The notes: generated from the letters alone by a model not told the origin. Shown: positions 17,353 through 27,164, numbered from the stretch's first letter. The stretch: 48,945 bases of DNA from Syntrophomonadaceae bacterium (GCA_003567725.1 PWYU01000011.1:1-48945); one strand, 5' to 3'. Numbers and translations: made by a program.

Positions 17353-17601
17353 TAATTGTCCTCCTTTTTCTTGTTTAGTGATTAATAAAATTAAAACCTT
17401 ATTTCTGGAACGCTACAAATACTGGCTATAATTTTGCCTCCTTTCAACGCATTAATCTTTTTTAAATCTTAATTTTTGGCAAAACAATTTTCACATTTTT
17501 ATAGATTCTTCCGATATTACCAATCAAAAAGACAAAAATTTTTTGAGCGAATTACTATCCTGTTCATTTTTATGCTCCTAAAAGGATCCCTTCATCGCAA
17601 A

Positions 17602-17650
17602 TTACAGTAACTGTAAAGAAAAATTAACCTGCCTGTAATATTGCTGTAAT
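17602..17650. promoter_or_regulatory. Cluster of TTACAG/CTGTAA motifs upstream of gdhA
   Basis: TTACAGTAACTGTAA (17602-17616) is a perfect 15-bp palindrome. Two more CTGTAA copies follow at about 17633 and 17644 in direct orientation. The cluster is 250-300 bases upstream of the minus-strand gdhA start and upstream of the plus-strand terminator at 17706. It resembles a multi-site operator for an unknown regulator. The rest of 17353-17601 is AT-rich leader with AGGAGG-like sites and no convincing gene. Confidence 0.35.
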
Positions 17651-17705
17651 CTTAAGCCTTTATACTTATACGTGAGTTGACCCCCTCTTTTTATATATAT
17701 CCTTT

Positions 17706-17736
17706 AGCGCAGTTAAATCAACTGCGCTTTTTTTTT
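17706..17736 (+). terminator. Strong intrinsic terminator with no gene upstream on its strand
   Basis: Nine-base perfect stem AGCGCAGTT/AACTGCGCT with a five-base loop, followed by nine T. The orientation terminates plus-strand transcripts, but no plus-strand reading frame lies between it and the divergent gdhA start. It may end a short untranslated RNA or guard birA against read-through. Confidence 0.8.
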
Positions 17737-17871
17737 CCTGTCTTTATTATAAAAATGCTTAAGCACCCTATTTATCTCCCGTCGCTCTCTAGTCAAAAGC
17801 TTGAGCTATTTTCCTTGTAAGCAAAAAAAAAATATTTTTATTATTTTATTGGACTGGTCAGATTAAGATAA

Positions 17872-17904
17872 ACGTTAACCACACTAACCTGCCCGGGTTG
17901 ACAA
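17872..17904. promoter_or_regulatory. BirA operator (biotin repressor site)
   Basis: Half-sites ACGTTAACC (17872-17880) and GGTTGACAA (17896-17904) are separated by 15 bases. This fits the known BirA operator layout of inverted TTGTNAACC-like arms with 14-16 bases between. The right arm covers the -35 hexamer of the birA promoter, so bound BirA would block RNA polymerase. BirA encoded directly downstream has the DNA-binding domain needed. Confidence 0.75.
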
Positions 17905-17926
17905 TTTCCTTGCAACCCGATACTAT
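17898..17926 (+). promoter_or_regulatory. Sigma-A-type promoter for birA-bioY
   Basis: TTGACA (17898-17903), 17-base spacer, TACTAT (17921-17926). The start codon of birA is 30 bases downstream, leaving a short leader with a GGGGA ribosome site. Confidence 0.75.
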
Positions 17927-17955
17927 TCTAACAAATATTTTCATCCGGGGATAGT

Positions 17956-18897
17956 ATGAAAAAAAATATTTTAGAGTTTCTGCAGGACAACAGTGAAAAA
18001 TATATTTCAGGCACCTATATCAGCAAAAAGCTGGGCATCAGCCGGTCAGCGGTATGGAAGCAAATTCGGCAGTTGCGTCAGCTGGGCTACCAGATTACAG
18101 CCCGGCCTAATTGCGGTTACCGCCTGGATAAAGAACCAGACCTTTTAAATAGTAATCTTCTTAAGAACCGGCTCATTAATTATTATGAAGTGCTTGATTC
18201 AACCAACCTTATTGCCCGCCGCCTGGCAGAAGAAGGCTGCCCCCCCTACACTACGGTAATAGCAGAAGAACAGCTGCAAGGGCGGGGCCGGCTCGGCCGG
18301 GACTGGTTTTCCCCTTCTAACAGTGGGCTGTGGTTTACCATAGTCCTGCGCCCGGAAATGATCAGCCCTGCTGCAGCCGCCCCGGTTACCCTGGTTACTG
18401 CTGCCACCCTGGCCTCCAGTTTAAATCATTCCTATGGGCTGGCAATAAAAATAAAATGGCCCAACGATTTGCTGCTCGGCGGTAAAAAATTCGGAGGAAT
18501 TCTTAGTGAAGTTAAAGGCGAACCGGACCGGGTTGAATACCTGGTGATAGGAACTGGATTAAATATAAATCAAGCGTCCAGTGATTTTCCACCAGAGTTG
18601 AAAAATAAAGCCACCTCACTTATGGCTGAAAGTGGACGTTTTTTTGAACGGACTGATCTTTTTTTGTCACTGTGGAATGATCTCTGCGGGGCCTATGAGA
18701 TCTTTTTTAGAGAAGGATTTACTCCCTTCCGGGATCAGCTGCTGGCCTTTAATAATTTTATCAATCATAAAGTTACAATCTCATGGCCTGGTGGTTCAGT
18801 TAAAGGCCTGGTTTTAGATCTGGATCAAGATGGATCTTTGCTAATAAAGGACGGGCAGGGGGATATAATAAAAATTTATTATGGCGAAATTACTTAA
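17956..18897 (+). CDS. birA: Bifunctional biotin-protein ligase and biotin operon repressor
   Basis: 313 residues. The N-terminal winged helix (1-60) includes YISKKLGISRSAVWKQIRQL and QITARPNCGYRL; it binds DNA. The central ligase domain carries STNLIARRLAEEG, GRGRLGRDWFSPSNSGLWFT (the GRGR-type biotinyl-AMP loop), IKWPNDLLLGGKKFGGIL and the GTGLNIN element. The C-terminal SH3-like domain ends the protein. It makes biotinyl-AMP, attaches biotin to carboxyl carrier proteins and, when idle, represses biotin genes. It shares a transcript with bioY (17-base overlap) and probably represses its own promoter through the operator just upstream. Confidence 0.97.
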   Translation: MKKNILEFLQDNSEKYISGTYISKKLGISRSAVWKQIRQLRQLGYQITARPNCGYRLDKEPDLLNSNLLKNRLINYYEVLDSTNLIARRLAEEGCPPYTTVIAEEQLQGRGRLGRDWFSPSNSGLWFTIVLRPEMISPAAAAPVTLVTAATLASSLNHSYGLAIKIKWPNDLLLGGKKFGGILSEVKGEPDRVEYLVIGTGLNINQASSDFPPELKNKATSLMAESGRFFERTDLFLSLWNDLCGAYEIFFREGFTPFRDQLLAFNNFINHKVTISWPGGSVKGLVLDLDQDGSLLIKDGQGDIIKIYYGEIT

Positions 18898-19471
18898 AGT
18901 TCAAGGAAAAAACAATCCTGCTTTGCCTCTGAGCAAATTAACCATGAGCGCTCTTTTTACAGCCCTTACAGCTGTTTTAGCCCAGTTTGCCATCCCCCTG
19001 CCATTCAGCCCGGTCCCCTTGACCGGACAGGTTATGGGTATCCTGCTGGCTGGAAACATCCTCGGAAAAAGAGCCGGCCTTTTATCAGTTACAGCCTACC
19101 TGCTCCTGGGAGCTGCCGGGGCACCAGTCTTTTCCCTGGCTCGAGGCGGAGTCCATATGCTGACCGGACCCAGCGGGGGATATCTGTGGGGTTTTCTCCC
19201 GGCAGTTTATATAGTTGGCCTGCTTACAGAAAAAACTGGCCGTTCCAGTCTGGTCAATAACGCCGTTTTTATGCTGGCAGCTCTAATTATAATTTATTTC
19301 TGCGGGGCTTTACAGCTTGGATTGATCATGGGTTACAGCCCTTACCAGGCATTAATTGTGGGTGTAGTGCCCTTTATACCCCTGGATTTGTTTAAAGTGT
19401 TCCTGGCCGCCAATTTAAGCCTGCAGCTTAAAAGAAAACTAGGCCTTAACCATCTCGACCATGCGATATAA
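18881..19471 (+). CDS. bioY: Biotin transporter BioY (S component of ECF importer)
   Basis: 196-residue membrane protein with six helices. Typical stretches are FTALTAVLAQFAIPLPFSPV, PLTGQVMGILLAGNILG, LLGAAGAPVFSLARGG and GGYLWGFLPAVYIVGLL. It binds biotin and works alone or with the ECF energising module, not seen here. Start ATG 18881 lies inside the end of birA; a second Met at LTMSALF is possible. No terminator is obvious in the 29 bases before the convergent gene. Confidence 0.95.
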   Translation: MAKLLKVQGKNNPALPLSKLTMSALFTALTAVLAQFAIPLPFSPVPLTGQVMGILLAGNILGKRAGLLSVTAYLLLGAAGAPVFSLARGGVHMLTGPSGGYLWGFLPAVYIVGLLTEKTGRSSLVNNAVFMLAALIIIYFCGALQLGLIMGYSPYQALIVGVVPFIPLDLFKVFLAANLSLQLKRKLGLNHLDHAI

Positions 19472-19500
19472 TCCATAAAAGAATTCAATTATAGGCTTTA

Positions 19501-20274
19501 TTAAGCTATTTCATCCCGGGCCAGCAGGGCTGCCCCGAGGGCTCCAACTACCTGCGGTTCTTGAGGAATAATCAATTTAATATTTAGCTTTTCATTAAGA
19601 GCTTTAACTACAGCTGCGTTTTTAGCTACTCCGCCCGTAATCATCACCTTTTCCTCCAACCCAACCCGGCGTACCAGTCCAGCGGTGCGATCAGCTATAG
19701 CTTGATGCAGGCCGCAGGCTATATCTTCTCTCGGCAGGCCGCGGGCGATCAAGGAAACTACTTCCGACTCAGCAAACACGGTACACATACTGCTGATGGA
19801 TACCGCTTCTTTAGCCTGATTGCTTAGCTCAGCCAGGTCTTTTAGTTCAACTTCCAGGGCCTGGGCCATAACTTCTAGAAACCTTCCAGTTCCGGCAGCG
19901 CATTTATCATTCATGGCAAAATCTAGAACTTTACCACTGCCGTTCATCAGGATTACCTTGCTATCCTGACCACCGATATCAATTACTGTCCTTACCGAAG
20001 GATCAAGAAAATATGCTCCCCGCCCATGGCAGGTTATCTCTGTGATTCTTTTATCGGCAAAGTCAATACTGACCCGGCCGTAACCGGTAGCTACAATATA
20101 TTCAAGCTCGGATCTATTTAAACCGGATTCATCGAGGGTCTTTTGCAGCGCTTTTTCCGCTGCCTTGATACTGTTAGCTCCTGTAGGTATAATCACGGCA
20201 CTGAGCACTTTATCCTGTTCTAAAATGACTACTTCAGCGGTCAGTGAGCCCACATCTATTCCAGCAACTGCCAT
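19501..20274 (-). CDS. BcrAD/BadF-type activator ATPase (2-hydroxyacyl-CoA dehydratase activator-like)
   Basis: 257-residue ASKHA-fold ATPase. GIDVGSLTAEVVILEQDKVL is the phosphate-1 motif, TVIDIGGQDSKVILM the second nucleotide motif, and NDKCAAGTGRFLEVMAQALE plus SISSMCTVFAESEVVSLIA contain the two Cys that hold the [4Fe-4S] cluster between subunits. VMITGGVAKNAAVV and VVGALGAALLA close the fold. Relatives activate 2-hydroxyacyl-CoA dehydratases or benzoyl-CoA reductases by ATP-driven electron injection. No dehydratase subunits are in the window, so the partner is unknown. ATG 20274 is preferred because GGAGGGG lies six bases upstream. Confidence 0.9.
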   Translation of the reverse strand: MAVAGIDVGSLTAEVVILEQDKVLSAVIIPTGANSIKAAEKALQKTLDESGLNRSELEYIVATGYGRVSIDFADKRITEITCHGRGAYFLDPSVRTVIDIGGQDSKVILMNGSGKVLDFAMNDKCAAGTGRFLEVMAQALEVELKDLAELSNQAKEAVSISSMCTVFAESEVVSLIARGLPREDIACGLHQAIADRTAGLVRRVGLEEKVMITGGVAKNAAVVKALNEKLNIKLIIPQEPQVVGALGAALLARDEIA

Positions 20275-20301
20275 GATTAACCCCTCCATAGATCTAATTC
20301 T

Positions 20302-20889
20302 TTACTGTGGCAAAAAACTGTCAATCGCTTTCCAGAGCTGATCCCGACCATTTCCAGTTTTGGCTGAAAAAGGTAGCAGCTGCTCTTCTTCAAATAAAGC
20401 CAGTTCAGTTTTAATAAGCCGGATTTGACGGGCCAGGGCTCCCCGGGAAAGCTTATCGGACTTAGTCATCACGGTTACCCTGGGTATGCTGTGCATGCGC
20501 AGCCACCCGGCCATTAATTTATCATCTTCCGTCGGTTCATGGCGGCAATCGATGAGGTGCACACAGCCGTAAAGGTTGCTCCTTGCTTCAAGATATTCTT
20601 CAATAATAGGCGCCCACCGCTGCCGCTCTTTCTTCGATACTTTAGCATAGCCGTAACCAGGTAGATCTACAAAGCATATTTTAGCGTTAATCAGATAAAA
20701 ATAAAGACCCCTGGTTTTTCCAGGTGTAGAGCTGGTTCGAGCCATATTTTTTCGGTTTATAAGCTGATTAATTAAAGATGATTTGCCCACATTTGAACGA
20801 CCCAGGAAGGATATCTCCGGCATATCCCCCTCCGGGAAATCTCTAACATTGTAAGCAGCAGCCTTCAGCTCAACCTGCTTGATTTTCAC
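20302..20889 (-). CDS. engB: Ribosome biogenesis GTP-binding protein (YsxC/EngB)
   Basis: 195-residue TRAFAC GTPase needed for large-subunit assembly. G1 is FLGRSNVGKSSLINQLI, G2 lies at STPGKTRG, G3 is VDLPGYG, G4 is TKSD and G5 is SAKTG. The N-terminus MKIKQVELKAAAYN is standard. It starts with GTG, 18 bases after the lon stop, continuing the lon transcript, an arrangement shared by many Bacillota. Confidence 0.96.
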   Translation of the reverse strand: MKIKQVELKAAAYNVRDFPEGDMPEISFLGRSNVGKSSLINQLINRKNMARTSSTPGKTRGLYFYLINAKICFVDLPGYGYAKVSKKERQRWAPIIEEYLEARSNLYGCVHLIDCRHEPTEDDKLMAGWLRMHSIPRVTVMTKSDKLSRGALARQIRLIKTELALFEEEQLLPFSAKTGNGRDQLWKAIDSFLPQ

Positions 20890-20907
20890 TTTTCCACCTT
20901 TTTTCTT

Positions 20908-23325
20908 TTAATGACGGATCGATGAATCCCGATTTTCTTCCGGCAGGTTCAGATCCTCTTTGCCAAGGCTTTTTTTCGCAAGATCACTTTTTATCCCTTC
21001 AACCTTTTCAGTCAGGGCCATTTCTAACACTTCGTCCATATGCTCAACTAATTTAACCTCGACTTTACGCTTAACATTGATCGGAATATCAGTTAAATCC
21101 CTCCGGTTTTCTGCCGGCATAAGCATATATTTAATACCGGCCCGGTGAGCTGCAAGCATTTTTTCTTTTACTCCTCCAACTGGCAAAACCCTGCCTCGCA
21201 GGGTGATTTCACCGGTCATAGTCACATCATTCCTGATTGGAATTCGGGTAAAAGCCGAAGCAAGAGCACTGGCCATTGCAATACCGGCTGAAGGTCCATC
21301 CTTAGGGATCGCTCCTTCGGGCACATGGATATGAATATCTACTTCTTCATAAAAATTTTCTCCTAAACCGAGCTCATCGGCTCTTGAGCGAATGTAGCTC
21401 ATCGCAGCCTTGGCCGATTCCTGCATAACTTCTCCCAGTTTGCCGGTCAGGGTCATTTTACCCTTGCCCTTCATCAAGGTTACTTCAATCGAAAGCAGAT
21501 CGCCTCCGCTTTCAGTCCAGGCCAACCCCGTAGCCACTCCGATTTCATTTTTCTTTTCTGCTACCCCATAACGATAGCGCGGGATACCTAAATATTTTTG
21601 GAGGTTGTTATTGGTCAGCCTGATCCTTTTTTTATGATCTTTTACTACTTCTTTTGCCACTTTACGGCAAATAGCAGAAATATTCCGCTCCAAGTTGCGC
21701 ACCCCTGCTTCCCTGGTATATTCACGGATAATCCGTCGGACCGAACCTTCAGAAAGCTTAAGGTTGCTGTCTTTTAAGCCATTTTCCCTCAGCTGTTTCG
21801 GAATCAAGTACTGGCGGGCTATCTCCACCTTGTCCTCCTCTGTATATCCGGGAATATGGATCAGTTCCATCCGGTCCAGCAAGGGTTGCGGAATATTAAA
21901 AGAAGTATTGCCCGTTGTTATAAACATAACTTGAGAAAGATCAAAGGGTAATTCAATATAATGATCACTGAAAGTGCTGTTTTGTTCCGGATCAAGCACT
22001 TCCAGCAAGGCCGAAGAAGGATCTCCTCTAAAATCAGTTGACATCTTGTCTATCTCATCCATTAAAAAAACCGGATTCTTTGATTTAGCCTCATGCATAC
22101 CCCGGATGATTCTGCCCGGCAAAGCTCCTATATAGGTGCGGCGATGTCCTCTAACCTCTGCTTCGTCACGCACTCCTCCCAGAGAAATACGCACAAAGTT
22201 GCGTTCCAAAGCCCTGGCGACAGATTTAGCCAGTGAAGTCTTGCCTACGCCGGGAGGGCCGATTAAGCACAGGATTGGCCCTTTCAGTTTTTTGGCCAGC
22301 TGGCGAACGGCCAGGTATTCAATGATCCTTTCTTTAACCTTTTGAAGGCCATAATGATCTTCATCAAGAATTTGTTCAGCCCCGTCAAGATCAAGGCGAT
22401 CCTTGGTTTCTTTAGACCAGGGCAATTCAAGAAGCCAATCTAAATAAGTCCTAATTACAATACCTTCCGCGGCAGCTGGAGGCATTTTTTCAAGACGACC
22501 TACTTCCTTAAGGGCCTTTTCCTCGACTTCCTCTGATAATTTGGCTTCGGCAATTTTCTCGCGGTATTCTTCAGCTTCAGCCCCTCTTTCATCTTTCTCG
22601 CCCAGTTCATTCTGAATAGCCTTCATTTGTTCTCGCAAATAATATTCCTTCTGAGTCTTTTCCATCTGCTTGCGAACCCTAAAATTGATCTTTTGTTCTA
22701 TTTCCTGGATCTCAATTTCATTGCTCAAGATTTCATTCAATTTTTCCAGGCGATCCTTTAAATCTATGGCCTCAAGCAGCTTTTGCCTGCGATCAATATT
22801 GGTACTCAGGTGAGAAGCAACAACATCTGCAAAGCGGCCCGGTTCATCTAGATCTGATACAGTAGAAAGAGTTTCCGGTGGAACCTTACGGTTTACTTTG
22901 GTGTACCTTTCAAACTGGTGGAGAACACTCCTCATCAGGGCTTCTATTTCAGGGTTTTTCTCCGCTTCATCATAAATAACTTCAGCATCTGCTTCGAAAA
23001 AAAGTTCTTCAGTATATAGTTTGTTGATTCTCGCCCTGTTTAAACCTTCCACTAAAACGCGGATAGTTCCGCCCGGCAGTTTAATCATCTGCTTTACCTC
23101 GGCCAGAGTACCTACATGATGAAGATCTTTTTCTTCTGGTTCAGAGATCTTAGCTTCTTTTTGGGTAATCAAAATAATCCGGTTATCATTGATCATCGAT
23201 CGTTCCAGGGCTGAAATTGATCTTTCCCGCCCTACATCAAGATGTAAGACCATGCTCGGAAAGACCAGCACCCCTCTTAATGGCAGCACCGGCAATCTAT
23301 CCGGCCCCTTATCTTTATTTGACAT
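20908..23325 (-). CDS. lon: ATP-dependent protease Lon (LonA)
   Basis: 805 residues. The N-terminal substrate-binding domain (about 1-200, [20 protein letters not shown]) is followed by a coiled region and the AAA+ module with Walker [16 protein letters not shown] and Walker [12 protein letters not shown]. The C-terminal protease domain has [20 protein letters not shown], where the Ser in GPSAG is catalytic, and the partner Lys follows in [17 protein letters not shown]. It degrades misfolded and regulatory proteins. The tail after residue 775 is Lys/Glu rich and variable. AAGGTGG precedes the ATG. Confidence 0.97.
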   Translation of the reverse strand: MSNKDKGPDRLPVLPLRGVLVFPSMVLHLDVGRERSISALERSMINDNRIILITQKEAKISEPEEKDLHHVGTLAEVKQMIKLPGGTIRVLVEGLNRARINKLYTEELFFEADAEVIYDEAEKNPEIEALMRSVLHQFERYTKVNRKVPPETLSTVSDLDEPGRFADVVASHLSTNIDRRQKLLEAIDLKDRLEKLNEILSNEIEIQEIEQKINFRVRKQMEKTQKEYYLREQMKAIQNELGEKDERGAEAEEYREKIAEAKLSEEVEEKALKEVGRLEKMPPAAAEGIVIRTYLDWLLELPWSKETKDRLDLDGAEQILDEDHYGLQKVKERIIEYLAVRQLAKKLKGPILCLIGPPGVGKTSLAKSVARALERNFVRISLGGVRDEAEVRGHRRTYIGALPGRIIRGMHEAKSKNPVFLMDEIDKMSTDFRGDPSSALLEVLDPEQNSTFSDHYIELPFDLSQVMFITTGNTSFNIPQPLLDRMELIHIPGYTEEDKVEIARQYLIPKQLRENGLKDSNLKLSEGSVRRIIREYTREAGVRNLERNISAICRKVAKEVVKDHKKRIRLTNNNLQKYLGIPRYRYGVAEKKNEIGVATGLAWTESGGDLLSIEVTLMKGKGKMTLTGKLGEVMQESAKAAMSYIRSRADELGLGENFYEEVDIHIHVPEGAIPKDGPSAGIAMASALASAFTRIPIRNDVTMTGEITLRGRVLPVGGVKEKMLAAHRAGIKYMLMPAENRRDLTDIPINVKRKVEVKLVEHMDEVLEMALTEKVEGIKSDLAKKSLGKEDLNLPEENRDSSIRH

Positions 23326-23414
23326 AATAAAACCACCTTCAGCAATAAAAAGTTAAAGCGAGAAGCCACGGTTATAAACTATTTGCCTCCCGCTTTATAG
23401 TTCCTTTTAATGGC

Positions 23415-23435
23415 CCGGAACAATAACTGTTCCGG
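23415..23435. other. Perfect hairpin between clpX and lon
   Basis: CCGGAACA/TGTTCCGG arms (8 bp) enclose a five-base loop. It lies in the 141-base gap between the clpX stop and the lon start. There is no U-run on either side that would make it a clean terminator. It could be an mRNA processing or stability structure, or an operator controlling lon separately. It is not the CIRCE (HrcA) sequence. Confidence 0.5.
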
Positions 23436-23466
23436 TTAGGGTTAACCTTTATATTTCTTTTTGAGG

Positions 23467-24726
23467 TTAAGCTGACTCCTCTTTTTTCTTCCTTTTTTCT
23501 GTAGTAACCAGGATTGGGGCATCACCATTTAAGACTGCTTCCCTGGTTATGATGCACCGTTCGATATCATCTCTGGAAGGCAATTCATACATTACATTGA
23601 GTAAAGTTTCTTCCAGGATAGCCCGGAGGCCCCTGGCACCGGTATTTCTATTCATAGCCTCTTCAGCTATTGCCCGCAGGCTGTTCTCTTTAAATTCTAA
23701 AGTTATCCCGTCTAACTCAAAGATTTTCTGATACTGCTTGATCAAGGCATTACGTGGTTCTGTCAATATACGCACAAATGACTCTGTATCAAGCGGATCA
23801 AGGGTAGCAACAACTGGAATACGCCCCACAAATTCAGGGATTAAACCGTATTTAAGGAGATCCTGGGGAAGAATTTGCTTTAAAACTGCGCCCAGGTTTT
23901 TATCACTGGGAGTCATTACTTCAGCCCCAAATCCAATCCCTTTATTACCAACCCGGTTTTGAATGATCTTCTCCAACCCGTCGAACGCTCCACCACAGAT
24001 AAACAATATATCGGTGGTATCAATCTGCATAAATTCCTGGTGGGGATGCTTTCTGCCACCCTGAGGCGGCACACTGGCCACTGTCCCTTCCAGGATTTTC
24101 AGCAGTGCCTGTTGAACACCTTCTCCGGATACATCGCGGGTTATAGAAGGATTATCAGTTTTACGGGCCACTTTATCAATTTCATCGATATAGACAATCC
24201 CTTTTTCCGCTTTTTCCAGGTCATAGTCAGCCGCCTGGATAAGTTTTAACAGGATGTTCTCCACATCTTCCCCCACATAACCTGCTTCTGTAAGAGAGGT
24301 AGCATCGGCGATGGCAAAAGGTACATTTAAAATCCGGGCCAGGGTTTGGGCCAGCAAAGTTTTTCCTACTCCAGTCGGCCCAATCAAAACGATATTACTC
24401 TTCTGCAGTTCCACATCTTCCACTTTCTGGCTGGAGTTGACCCGTTTGTAGTGATTATAAACCGCCACGGCAAGGCTTTTTTTAGCAGAGTCCTGGCCAA
24501 TCACATACTGATCGAGAACTTCGTTTATGTCCTGCGGTTTAGGAAGCTCAACAAAGCTTAGATCTGTCTCTTCGCCTATTTCTTCCTCTATAATTTCATT
24601 ACACAACTCGATACACTCATCACAAATATAAACACCCGGTCCGGCTACAAGCTTACGAACTTGATCCTGGGTCTTTCCACAAAATGAGCATTTAAGCTGT
24701 CCTTTTTCCTCACTGAATTTAAACAT
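23467..24726 (-). CDS. clpX: ClpX, ATP-binding unfoldase of ClpXP
   Basis: 419 residues. The N-terminal zinc-binding domain has [14 protein letters not shown] and [10 protein letters not shown] (four Cys). The AAA+ module has Walker [16 protein letters not shown], Walker [10 protein letters not shown] and the pore loop GYVGEDVE. The IGF-type loop for docking to ClpP is seen as KGIGFGAE. It unfolds tagged substrates and feeds them to ClpP encoded 40 bases upstream. Confidence 0.97.
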   Translation of the reverse strand: MFKFSEEKGQLKCSFCGKTQDQVRKLVAGPGVYICDECIELCNEIIEEEIGEETDLSFVELPKPQDINEVLDQYVIGQDSAKKSLAVAVYNHYKRVNSSQKVEDVELQKSNIVLIGPTGVGKTLLAQTLARILNVPFAIADATSLTEAGYVGEDVENILLKLIQAADYDLEKAEKGIVYIDEIDKVARKTDNPSITRDVSGEGVQQALLKILEGTVASVPPQGGRKHPHQEFMQIDTTDILFICGGAFDGLEKIIQNRVGNKGIGFGAEVMTPSDKNLGAVLKQILPQDLLKYGLIPEFVGRIPVVATLDPLDTESFVRILTEPRNALIKQYQKIFELDGITLEFKENSLRAIAEEAMNRNTGARGLRAILEETLLNVMYELPSRDDIERCIITREAVLNGDAPILVTTEKRKKKEESA

Positions 24727-24766
24727 CGGGAGAAATCACCTCATCTCCACCTTTAGAATAGTGTTT

Positions 24767-25354
24767 CTAGCTTCTGTCAACCAAAATATCGTCAATAAGC
24801 CCATACTTCTTCGAATCCTCTGCCGACATGAAGAAATCCCGGTCGGTATCTTTAGAAATTGTTTCTTCCGGCTGCCCGGTATGATGAGAAAGGATAATAT
24901 TTAAAGTTTCCCTTATCTTAAGAATTTCCCGGGCATGAATATCAATATCAACAGCCTGCCCCTGAGCTCCGCCGGCTGGCTGGTGCAGCATAATCCTGGA
25001 ATGGGGCAGAGCAAACCGCTTGCCCTTTTCGCCCGCTGCCAGTAAAATAGCGCCAAAACTGGCCGCTAACCCAACGCAAATTGTCGAGATATTAGGCTTT
25101 ACATATATCATTGTATCATATATTGCCATCCCGGCATAAACTGAACCGCCGGGGGAGTTAATGTACAAACTAATATCTTTTTTGGGATCCTCGGATTCCA
25201 AAAAAAGCATCTGGGCTACAACCAGGTTGGCCACATTATCATCTATGGCACTGCCAAGAAAAATAATCCGGTCTTTGAGCAAGCGTGAATAGATATCATA
25301 GGCTCTTTCGCCTCTACTGGTTTGTTCAACCACCATTGGTACTAATACGCTCAT
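24767..25354 (-). CDS. clpP: ClpP, proteolytic subunit of ClpXP
   Basis: 195-residue serine peptidase that forms a tetradecameric chamber. The catalytic triad is Ser99 ([14 protein letters not shown]), His124 ([11 protein letters not shown]) and Asp173 ([10 protein letters not shown]), at the usual spacing. The residue after the Ser is Phe where Met is more common. GAGGAGG precedes the ATG. It follows tig by about 50 bases and is followed by clpX, so tig-clpP-clpX is likely one transcript. Confidence 0.97.
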   Translation of the reverse strand: MSVLVPMVVEQTSRGERAYDIYSRLLKDRIIFLGSAIDDNVANLVVAQMLFLESEDPKKDISLYINSPGGSVYAGMAIYDTMIYVKPNISTICVGLAASFGAILLAAGEKGKRFALPHSRIMLHQPAGGAQGQAVDIDIHAREILKIRETLNIILSHHTGQPEETISKDTDRDFFMSAEDSKKYGLIDDILVDRS

Positions 25355-25404
25355 TATCTAAATCCTCCTCATTAAATCAATCGGTACTATATTATCACAT
25401 TTTG

Positions 25405-26832
25405 CTAATCTTCGGTCTTGTTATTATCTGCCTCTGAACTGTTTGAGCTATCAGGGGTATCGCTTTCCGCTTTTTCGCCCGCTTTATCTTCAGTTTCCGG
25501 ATTTTCTCCGCCGGTTTCACCCTTTTTATCTGAAGGCTCTACCATTTTAATAGTGGCATTTTCAACAAGCAAATCAACCGCTTTGCGAATTCTCATTTCT
25601 TCGCGGATTGAGGGCAAACGGCCCTGTTTTTCAAGAATACCTTTAATCCGATCTTTTTGATCATTATAGCTTTCCGCTATTTCAGTAATCTTAGCATCTA
25701 ATTCACTGTCATCAACCGTAAATCCTTCATTTTTGGCAATAGCGTCCAGGACCAGGTTAGCTTTAGTCCTTTTCTCCGCTTCCGGGCGGTTCTGTTCCCG
25801 AAGTTCTTCTTTTGTCTTGCCGGATAGCTCAAGAAACTGATCCAAACCCAGGCCCTGCTGGCGAAGATAATTCTCCATATCGCCGATCATCCGGTCAATC
25901 TGACGCTCTACAAGAACTTCCGGCAACACTACATTGGAATCACCGGTAATCTTTTCAATTAAGGACTCCTCAAGTTTAGTTTTCGACTGTTCTTCAGCAT
26001 TATTAAGCATTTTTTCCTTTAAATCGGTTTTCATTTCATCTAAGGTTTCAAATTCACTAACTTCTTTAACAAAGTCATCATTTAATTCAGGCAGCTGCTT
26101 TTCCTTGATCTCTTTCATTTTAACCTGGAATACAGCTTCTTTTCCAGCCAGTTCTTCATTGCGATAATCTTCCGGGAAAGTAACAACAACTTCTTTTTCT
26201 TCTCCCGGCTTTACTCCAACAAGCTGCTCTTCAAAACCGGGTACAAAAGAACGTGAACCCAACTCCAGGGAATGATCTTCTGCTTCTCCTCCTTCAAAAG
26301 CTTCTCCGTCAACAAAACCTTTAAAATCTATAGTTACCAGATCCCCCTCCCGGGCCGGTTCATCTTCCCGGGGCACCAGGCGGGCATTTTGCTCACGCAG
26401 CATGTAGATATGGTGATCTACCTGCAAATCGTCAACTTCTACCTTTTCCTGTTCAGCCTGCAGCCCCCTGTATTCACCCAGTTCTACTTCAGGCAGTACC
26501 TCGACCACGGCATTAAACAACAGGGGCTTTCCTTCTTCCACCTGAACCAGTTCAAACTCAGGCTGGTTTATAGGATCGATAGCGGCTTCCTCCAGGGCTT
26601 TTTCATACGCAGGCGGGACCAGTTCTTCTAAGGCTTCTTCATGCAAAACTTCGGGCCCAAAACGCGATTCTAACACCCGGCGCGGTACTTTACCCTTGCG
26701 GAAACCCGGTAAATTAACTTTTTTTACAACTTTACGGTAAGCTTTGGCCAGAGCGGTATCCACCTCTGGTGCAGCAACTTCTACTTCCAGCTTAACCTTA
26801 CTGTCTTCTATTTTTTCAAAGCGGTTTAACAT
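25405..26832 (-). CDS. tig: Trigger factor (ribosome-associated chaperone and prolyl isomerase)
   Basis: 475 residues. The N-terminal ribosome-binding domain carries LPGFRKGKVPRRVLESRFG, the GFRxGKxP signature (about 43-49). The FKBP-like isomerase domain (about 150-245) has DLVTIDFKGFVDGEAFEGG and SFVPGFEEQLVGVKPGEEKE. The C-terminal helical arms hold client proteins. An acidic, Ser/Asp/Glu-rich tail of about 40 residues after 435 makes it longer than most homologues (about 430). It is the first gene of the tig-clpP-clpX block. Confidence 0.96.
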   Translation of the reverse strand: MLNRFEKIEDSKVKLEVEVAAPEVDTALAKAYRKVVKKVNLPGFRKGKVPRRVLESRFGPEVLHEEALEELVPPAYEKALEEAAIDPINQPEFELVQVEEGKPLLFNAVVEVLPEVELGEYRGLQAEQEKVEVDDLQVDHHIYMLREQNARLVPREDEPAREGDLVTIDFKGFVDGEAFEGGEAEDHSLELGSRSFVPGFEEQLVGVKPGEEKEVVVTFPEDYRNEELAGKEAVFQVKMKEIKEKQLPELNDDFVKEVSEFETLDEMKTDLKEKMLNNAEEQSKTKLEESLIEKITGDSNVVLPEVLVERQIDRMIGDMENYLRQQGLGLDQFLELSGKTKEELREQNRPEAEKRTKANLVLDAIAKNEGFTVDDSELDAKITEIAESYNDQKDRIKGILEKQGRLPSIREEMRIRKAVDLLVENATIKMVEPSDKKGETGGENPETEDKAGEKAESDTPDSSNSSEADNNKTED

Positions 26833-26935
26833 CTTTTACTCATCTCCTTACGATCCAATTCCTTTCTATTCTATATTTACTGTATTGATCTATATCTTAA
26901 CACATTTTAACAACCAGGACATAATTATAATGAAC

Positions 26936-26962
26936 AATAAAAACGCCTTATGCTCAGGCGTT
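26936..26962 (-). terminator. Hairpin terminator upstream of tig
   Basis: On the minus strand AACGCC/GGCGTT arms with a nine-base loop run into TTTATTG. It sits about 105 bases upstream of the tig start, so it may separate tig from transcripts arising further right, or act as a leader attenuator. No minus-strand gene is visible between 26963 and 27210; that stretch is AT-rich and holds the fadR promoter on the other strand. Confidence 0.55.
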
Positions 26963-27129
26963 AAAAGCAAGTATAATATTACCATAGAAAAAAACTACTT
27001 ACAATAAGAACTGCCAAAAATATCAATATTGGTTTAGCCAGGCAATAAGTGAAGAATTGAAATCCCCCCCTGATCAGCATGGTAAAACATAATATGTGAA
27101 AAAAACATCTAAAATAAGAGCAGTAAATC

Positions 27130-27158
27130 TTGCCTATTATCTCAATATATTATACAAT
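27130..27158 (+). promoter_or_regulatory. Promoter for fadR-fadN-fadA
   Basis: TTGCCT (27130-27135), 17-base spacer, TACAAT (27153-27158). The expected start site is about 27165, the left edge of the FadR-like operator. Confidence 0.6.
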
Positions 27159-27164
27159 AAATAA

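Noticed and set aside
17400-17450. Leader peptide upstream of gdhA after AAAGGAGG
   Set aside because: The only start would be ATT and the frame has about 13 codons; no supporting evidence.
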